From positions 78,862 to 107,132 of the forward strand of contig DHMS01000003.1 of assembly GCA_002405915.1 (NCBI GenBank): a DNA stretch of 28,271 nucleotides, in the 5' to 3' direction. Positions 25,007 to 28,271 of this stretch are shown here, piece by piece. The stretch comes from Christensenella sp. UBA4636. GTDB lineage: Bacteria; Bacillota; Clostridia; Christensenellales; Borkfalkiaceae. Position 1 is the stretch's first letter; each line of letters begins with the position of its first letter. The notes beneath the pieces are model-generated. The model worked only from the letters and a program-made list of their open reading frames with translations. It was not told the DNA's origin and searched no databases. A program made the position numbers and the translations under genes.

Positions 25007-25071
25007 CCGATAGGCGCGTACTAAAACGTACGTAACTGAGGGCGGCGGCGCACGCAGTGACAAAATGCGCC
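24979..25071. repeat. 91-nt intergenic element, copy 1, abutting fhs
   Basis: 24979-25069 matches 28181-28271 with four mismatches in 91 positions. It contains CGTAC/GTACG around a short loop, and GGCGCA (25047-25052) paired with TGCGCC (25066-25071). It ends about 11 nt from the fhs stop codon. Function unknown; a small mobile element or a structured RNA are options. Confidence 0.8.
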
Positions 25072-25081
25072 CTTATACACC

Positions 25082-26761
25082 CTAAAAAAGACCGTGGATA
25101 ACGCCGTCCGAATCCACATCTATATTCTCCGCGGCGGGGTGCTTGGGTAACCCCGGCATGGTCATAACGTCGCCCGTTAGAACGACTATGAAGCCCGCGC
25201 CGGCGGAAACTTTGACTTTTTTAACGGTCACTTTAAAGCCCGAGGGCGCGCCGAGAAGAGTCGGGTCGTCCGAAAAACTGTACTGCGTTTTCGCAATGCA
25301 CACGGGCAAGGACGAAAAGCCTAATTTTTCAAGCGTTTCTATCTCTTTTTGCGCTGCGGGGGTTATGATAACGCCGTCGCCGCCGTAAACCTTTTTAACG
25401 ACCGCTTCTATCTTTTCCGCAATCGTAGCTTCCGATTTATAAGCGAACGTAAAGTCGCCTTTTTCTTCGTTGCAAAGGCGCACAACCTCTTTTGCAAGAT
25501 CCTCTCCGCCCGCGCCGCCGTCCGCCCAAACGGTGGAAAGGCGCACGTTTACGCCAAGTTCGCGGCATTTTTCTATAATAAAATCAATTTCCTTGTCGGT
25601 ATCGGTCGGGAAGCGGTTGACGGCAACTACGCACGGCAAACGGTAAACTTCCTTAACGTTTTTAACGTGCCGTAAAAGGTTTACAACGCCCTTGCCGAGA
25701 GCTTGTATATCTTCCGTGCCGAGCGATTTTTTATCGAGTCCGCCGTGCATTTTCAACGCCCTTACCGTAGCGACAACGACTACCGCGTCCGGTGTAAGCC
25801 CCGCAAGGCGGCACTTTATGTCGAAGAATTTTTCCGCGCCGAGGTCGGCTCCGAAGCCCGCTTCCGTAACGACGTAATCGGCGCATTTTAAAGCCGTTTT
25901 CGTGGCGATTACCGAGTTGCAACCATGCGCGATATTGGCGAACGGTCCGCCGTGAACGAATGCCGGGGTGCCTTCGAGGGTCTGCACGAGGTTGGGTTTC
26001 AACGCGTCTTTAAGTAGCGCGGTCATCGCACCCGCAGCCTTTAATTGCCCCGCCTTTACGGGTTCGCCCGAATACGTATATCCGATTATAATGCGTGCAA
26101 GGCGCGCTTTCAAATCGTCTATAGAGTTTGCAAGGCACAGTATCGCCATGACTTCCGAAGCGACGGTTATGTCGTAGCCGTCCTCTCTCGGCGTGCCGTT
26201 CGCTTTTCCGCCCAAACCGTCCACGATAAAACGGAGCTGGCGGTCGTTCATGTCCACGCAACGCTTCCAAGTAATTCTGCGCGGGTCTATTCCGAGTTCG
26301 TTGCCTTGCTGAATATGGTTGTCAATCATCGCCGCAAGCAAGTTGTTCGCCGCGCCGATAGCGTGAAAATCGCCCGTAAAATGTAAGTTTATATCCTCCA
26401 TAGGCACAACTTGCGCGTATCCTCCGCCCGCCGCGCCGCCTTTAACGCCGAACACCGGTCCTAAGGACGGTTCGCGCAACGCCACGACCACGTTTTCGCC
26501 GATTTTTCTAAGTCCGTCGGCAAGCCCTATCGTCGTAGTGGTTTTGCCTTCCCCCGCGGGCGTGGGCGTGATTGCGGTGACGAGAATAAGTTTGCCGTTT
26601 TTCCTTTTCGTTTCCGTTAAAAACGCAAGGTCTATCTTCGCCTTGTTTTTGCCGTAACATTCGACGTACTTTTCGTCAATTCCCGCGCGCTCGGCTATTA
26701 CGGAAATGCTCTCCGTTTTCGCCCTTTGCGCTATTTCGATATCGCTTAAATACTCTTTCAT
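25082..26761 (-). CDS. fhs: Formate-tetrahydrofolate ligase
   Basis: A 559-residue cytoplasmic enzyme that joins formate to tetrahydrofolate using ATP, giving 10-formyltetrahydrofolate. This is a step of one-carbon metabolism, and in acetogens of the methyl branch of the Wood-Ljungdahl pathway. The nucleotide loop TPTPAGEGKTTT is at about 65-76. The motifs EPSLGPVFGVKGGAAGG and INLHFTGDFHAI follow. Length matches the family. GGGAGGG precedes the ATG. Its start is 75 nt after the nagA stop on the same strand, with a short hairpin between. No other one-carbon gene is in the window, so acetogenesis cannot be concluded. Confidence 0.97.
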   Translation of the reverse strand: MKEYLSDIEIAQRAKTESISVIAERAGIDEKYVECYGKNKAKIDLAFLTETKRKNGKLILVTAITPTPAGEGKTTTTIGLADGLRKIGENVVVALREPSLGPVFGVKGGAAGGGYAQVVPMEDINLHFTGDFHAIGAANNLLAAMIDNHIQQGNELGIDPRRITWKRCVDMNDRQLRFIVDGLGGKANGTPREDGYDITVASEVMAILCLANSIDDLKARLARIIIGYTYSGEPVKAGQLKAAGAMTALLKDALKPNLVQTLEGTPAFVHGGPFANIAHGCNSVIATKTALKCADYVVTEAGFGADLGAEKFFDIKCRLAGLTPDAVVVVATVRALKMHGGLDKKSLGTEDIQALGKGVVNLLRHVKNVKEVYRLPCVVAVNRFPTDTDKEIDFIIEKCRELGVNVRLSTVWADGGAGGEDLAKEVVRLCNEEKGDFTFAYKSEATIAEKIEAVVKKVYGGDGVIITPAAQKEIETLEKLGFSSLPVCIAKTQYSFSDDPTLLGAPSGFKVTVKKVKVSAGAGFIVVLTGDVMTMPGLPKHPAAENIDVDSDGVIHGLF

Positions 26762-26813
26762 TGTCGTTTTTCCCTCCCGTAAAACTGCTTTTATATCAAA
26801 AATTTACCGATAA

Positions 26814-26828
26814 CGGGCTTATAGCCCG
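26814..26828 (-). terminator. Short hairpin between nagA and fhs
   Basis: CGGGCT pairs with AGCCCG around a 3-nt loop, nine bases past the nagA stop. No clear U run follows on the minus strand, so it is a weak terminator or an RNA-processing hairpin. Read on the plus strand, the context TTATAGCCCGACTTTCTATT resembles the tail of the nested hairpin repeats. Confidence 0.4.
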
Positions 26829-26836
26829 ACTTTCTA

Positions 26837-27991
26837 TTATTTTGCTTCGTAGATAACCTTTCCGTCGCGAATAGTTTTTTCAACCGAAAAATCACTTTCA
26901 AGCACCGCGAAGTCGGCTACCTTTCCGACCGTTATGCTTCCGCGCTCTCTATCTAACGAAAGGTTTTTGGCGGGGTTTATCGTCGCGCAATCGATAGCGC
27001 GTTCAAAAGGAACGCCCACGCGCAAAACGAGGTTTTTTACCGCTTCGTTCATCTTTAAAACGCTGCCCGCAAGCGTGCCGTCTTTAAGCCTTGCTTCGCC
27101 GTTTTTGACGTACACCGTCTGTCCGCCCAGCTCGGACACTCCGTCCGGCAAATGCTTGGCTCGCATAGCGTCGGTTATAAGCGTGAGTTTGTCCGCGGGC
27201 TTGGATTTATACAGAATTTTCATAGCCTCGGGGCAAACGTGAATGCAGTCGGCGATAAGCTCGGCGTTGAGTTCGTCCTCTAAAAGCGCGCTGCCCACAA
27301 CCCCGACTTCTCTATGGTGCAGCGGCGTTTGCGCGTTATAAGTATGCGTAACGCTCTTCGCGCCCGCGCCGATTGCCGCTACCACGTCTTTATATTTAGC
27401 GTCGGTATGCCCGATAGAAGCGACGATATTTTTAGAAGCGAGATATCGTATAAGCTCGGTTGCTCCATTCTCTTCCGGCGCAAGAGAAACAATCTTTATA
27501 TGCCCGCCCGAAGCTTCTTCGTATTCCTTAAAAGCAGCAACGGAAGGTGCCTGAACGTACTCTATAGGTTGCGCCCCGACATGCTTTTTAGAGATGAACG
27601 GACCCTCTAAGTGAACGCCCAAAACCGCCGCGCCGCCATCAAAATGTCCGCCTATATAGCGATTAACGGCAGAAAGCGCGTTTTTAATGTTAGTTTCGCT
27701 CTGGGTCATCGTGGTGACTAAAAAGCCCGTCGTACCCTCGGAAGCGATAGCGTTTGCAATGGTTGCGATAGCCGCTTCCGTTCCGTCCATTCCGTCCGCG
27801 CCCGCCGCGCCGTGGATATGTTCGTCGATGAAACCGGGGCAAACGACGGAGTTTTCTCCGACGGTTATTTCCTCCGCATTCGGCATATCGAGGTTTGCTC
27901 CTATCGCCTTGATAATTCCGTTTTCGAAAGCGATATCGCACTTTGTGATTTTTCCGTCAACGTAAGCTTTAACGTTTTTCAATACTTGCAT
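26837..27991 (-). CDS. nagA: N-acetylglucosamine-6-phosphate deacetylase
   Basis: A 384-residue metal enzyme of the amidohydrolase superfamily. It removes acetate from N-acetylglucosamine 6-phosphate, feeding amino-sugar catabolism and cell-wall recycling in the cytoplasm. Visible motifs are EHIHG with metal ligands H58 and H60, HLEGPF with E129, SIGHTDA with H195, THTYNA with H216 and LITDAM with the catalytic D274. Length is typical. AAGGGAG lies about eleven bases before the ATG. nagB and a regulator are not in the window; they could lie beyond the edge. Co-transcription with fhs is possible because of the 75-nt gap. Confidence 0.95.
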   Translation of the reverse strand: MQVLKNVKAYVDGKITKCDIAFENGIIKAIGANLDMPNAEEITVGENSVVCPGFIDEHIHGAAGADGMDGTEAAIATIANAIASEGTTGFLVTTMTQSETNIKNALSAVNRYIGGHFDGGAAVLGVHLEGPFISKKHVGAQPIEYVQAPSVAAFKEYEEASGGHIKIVSLAPEENGATELIRYLASKNIVASIGHTDAKYKDVVAAIGAGAKSVTHTYNAQTPLHHREVGVVGSALLEDELNAELIADCIHVCPEAMKILYKSKPADKLTLITDAMRAKHLPDGVSELGGQTVYVKNGEARLKDGTLAGSVLKMNEAVKNLVLRVGVPFERAIDCATINPAKNLSLDRERGSITVGKVADFAVLESDFSVEKTIRDGKVIYEAK

Positions 27992-28021
27992 TTTATGTAT
28001 TACTCCCTTTTATAAATTTAA

Positions 28022-28110
28022 AGTTTAAAATTGAAAGTTGAAAATTGCGGATACAAATAATTACAATATTTTTCGTCCTTATCTTTCACCTTTCAACTTT
28101 CAATTTTCAC
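28022..28110. repeat. Heptamer tracts in opposite orientations
   Basis: TTGAAAGTTGAAAATTGCGG (28031-28050) is the reverse complement of the CCGCAA leader plus heptamers. TTTCACC, TTTCAAC, TTTCAAT and TTTTCACC follow at 28083-28112. The two halves face each other, as at 61-118. Confidence 0.55.
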
Positions 28111-28118
28111 CTTTTCTA

Positions 28119-28145
28119 CGGCGCACGCAATGATAAAATGCGCCG
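28119..28145. repeat. Isolated end hairpin of the 91-nt element
   Basis: CGGCGCA (28119-28125) pairs with TGCGCCG (28139-28145). The sequence corresponds to the right end of the 91-nt element (CGCACGCAGTGACAAAATGCG type) but stands alone, 36 nt before a full copy. Confidence 0.6.
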
Positions 28146-28180
28146 TTAATTTTTTGTTAGCCCGATAAGGTGTAGATTGG

Positions 28181-28271
28181 TGCAGTTTGGCACAGCTGGT
28201 GACGGCGACCGACAGGCGCGTACTATAACGTACGTAACTGAGGGCGACGGCGCACGCAGTGACAAAATGTG
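28181..28271. repeat. 91-nt intergenic element, copy 2, cut by window edge
   Basis: Same orientation as copy 1 at 24979, with four mismatches in 91 positions. The two copies bracket the fhs-nagA pair as direct repeats. The window ends inside it, so its right limit is not known. Confidence 0.8.

Noticed and set aside
24979..25071. Known riboswitch or tRNA-like RNA
   Set aside because: No aptamer core or cloverleaf that I recognise. It lies at the 3' side of fhs, not in a leader.
25082..27991. Evidence for a full acetogenic (Wood-Ljungdahl) cluster
   Set aside because: Only fhs is present. It is widespread in non-acetogenic Clostridia and its neighbour is nagA.

Overview
The window looks like chromosomal DNA of an uncultured gut- or rumen-type Clostridia (Bacillota). 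The grounds are strong AGGAGG-type ribosome binding sites, one TTG start, sigma-A promoters close to TTGACA-17-TATAAT, a cohesin/dockerin pair, a domain-permuted GH3 enzyme, lipoproteins with bacterial Ig-like and EAEDA-type carbohydrate-binding domains, formate-tetrahydrofolate ligase and NagA. No rRNA, tRNA, transposase or CRISPR was seen. Thirteen protein genes are called; eleven are on the minus strand and two on the plus strand.

Layout. (1) 1-288: repeat-rich intergenic DNA, including an array of five hairpins with different stems joined by a constant ATATCGA linker. (2) 289-3727 (minus): lipid operon in the order diacylglycerol-kinase-type lipid kinase, PlsC-type acyltransferase, and a three-domain fusion (GT2 glycosyltransferase, GtrA membrane domain, divergent acyltransferase). 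(3) 3941-5669 (plus): OmpR-type response regulator and sensor kinase. They converge on (4) 5936-8618 (minus): ABC ATPase and FtsX-type permease. (5) 8907-15884 (minus): a putative glycan-sensing locus. An XRE regulator with a membrane span and two outside carbohydrate-binding-like domains is followed by a membrane-anchored permuted GH3 glycosidase and two lipoproteins carrying the same type of binding domain. (6) 15885-16448: intergenic, with a terminator-like repeat and a second five-hairpin array. (7) 16449-22828 (minus): an S8 protease with a C-terminal dockerin, followed by a membrane-anchored protein with three cohesin domains and Cys-rich repeats. (8) 23096-24424 (minus): AAA_14/DUF4143 ATPase whose promoter lies inside four direct repeats spaced exactly 33 bp apart. 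(9) 24425-25081: repeats, including a 138-bp tandem duplication. (10) 25082-27991 (minus): fhs and nagA. (11) 27992-28271: more repeats, including a second copy of the element next to fhs.

How the genes may work together (inference). Regions 5 and 7 both look like surface systems. In region 5 the regulator, the enzyme and the lipoproteins share a binding module, which suggests a one-component sensor controlling its own glycan operon. In region 7 the dockerin protease probably docks onto the neighbouring cohesin protein and is held at the cell surface. Region 2 handles membrane lipid and glycolipid precursors. Six intergenic regions share a small set of repeats: degenerate TTTCAAC heptamers, ATATCGA-linked hairpins, a 91-nt element and nested hairpin terminators. 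These are the least explained part of the window.
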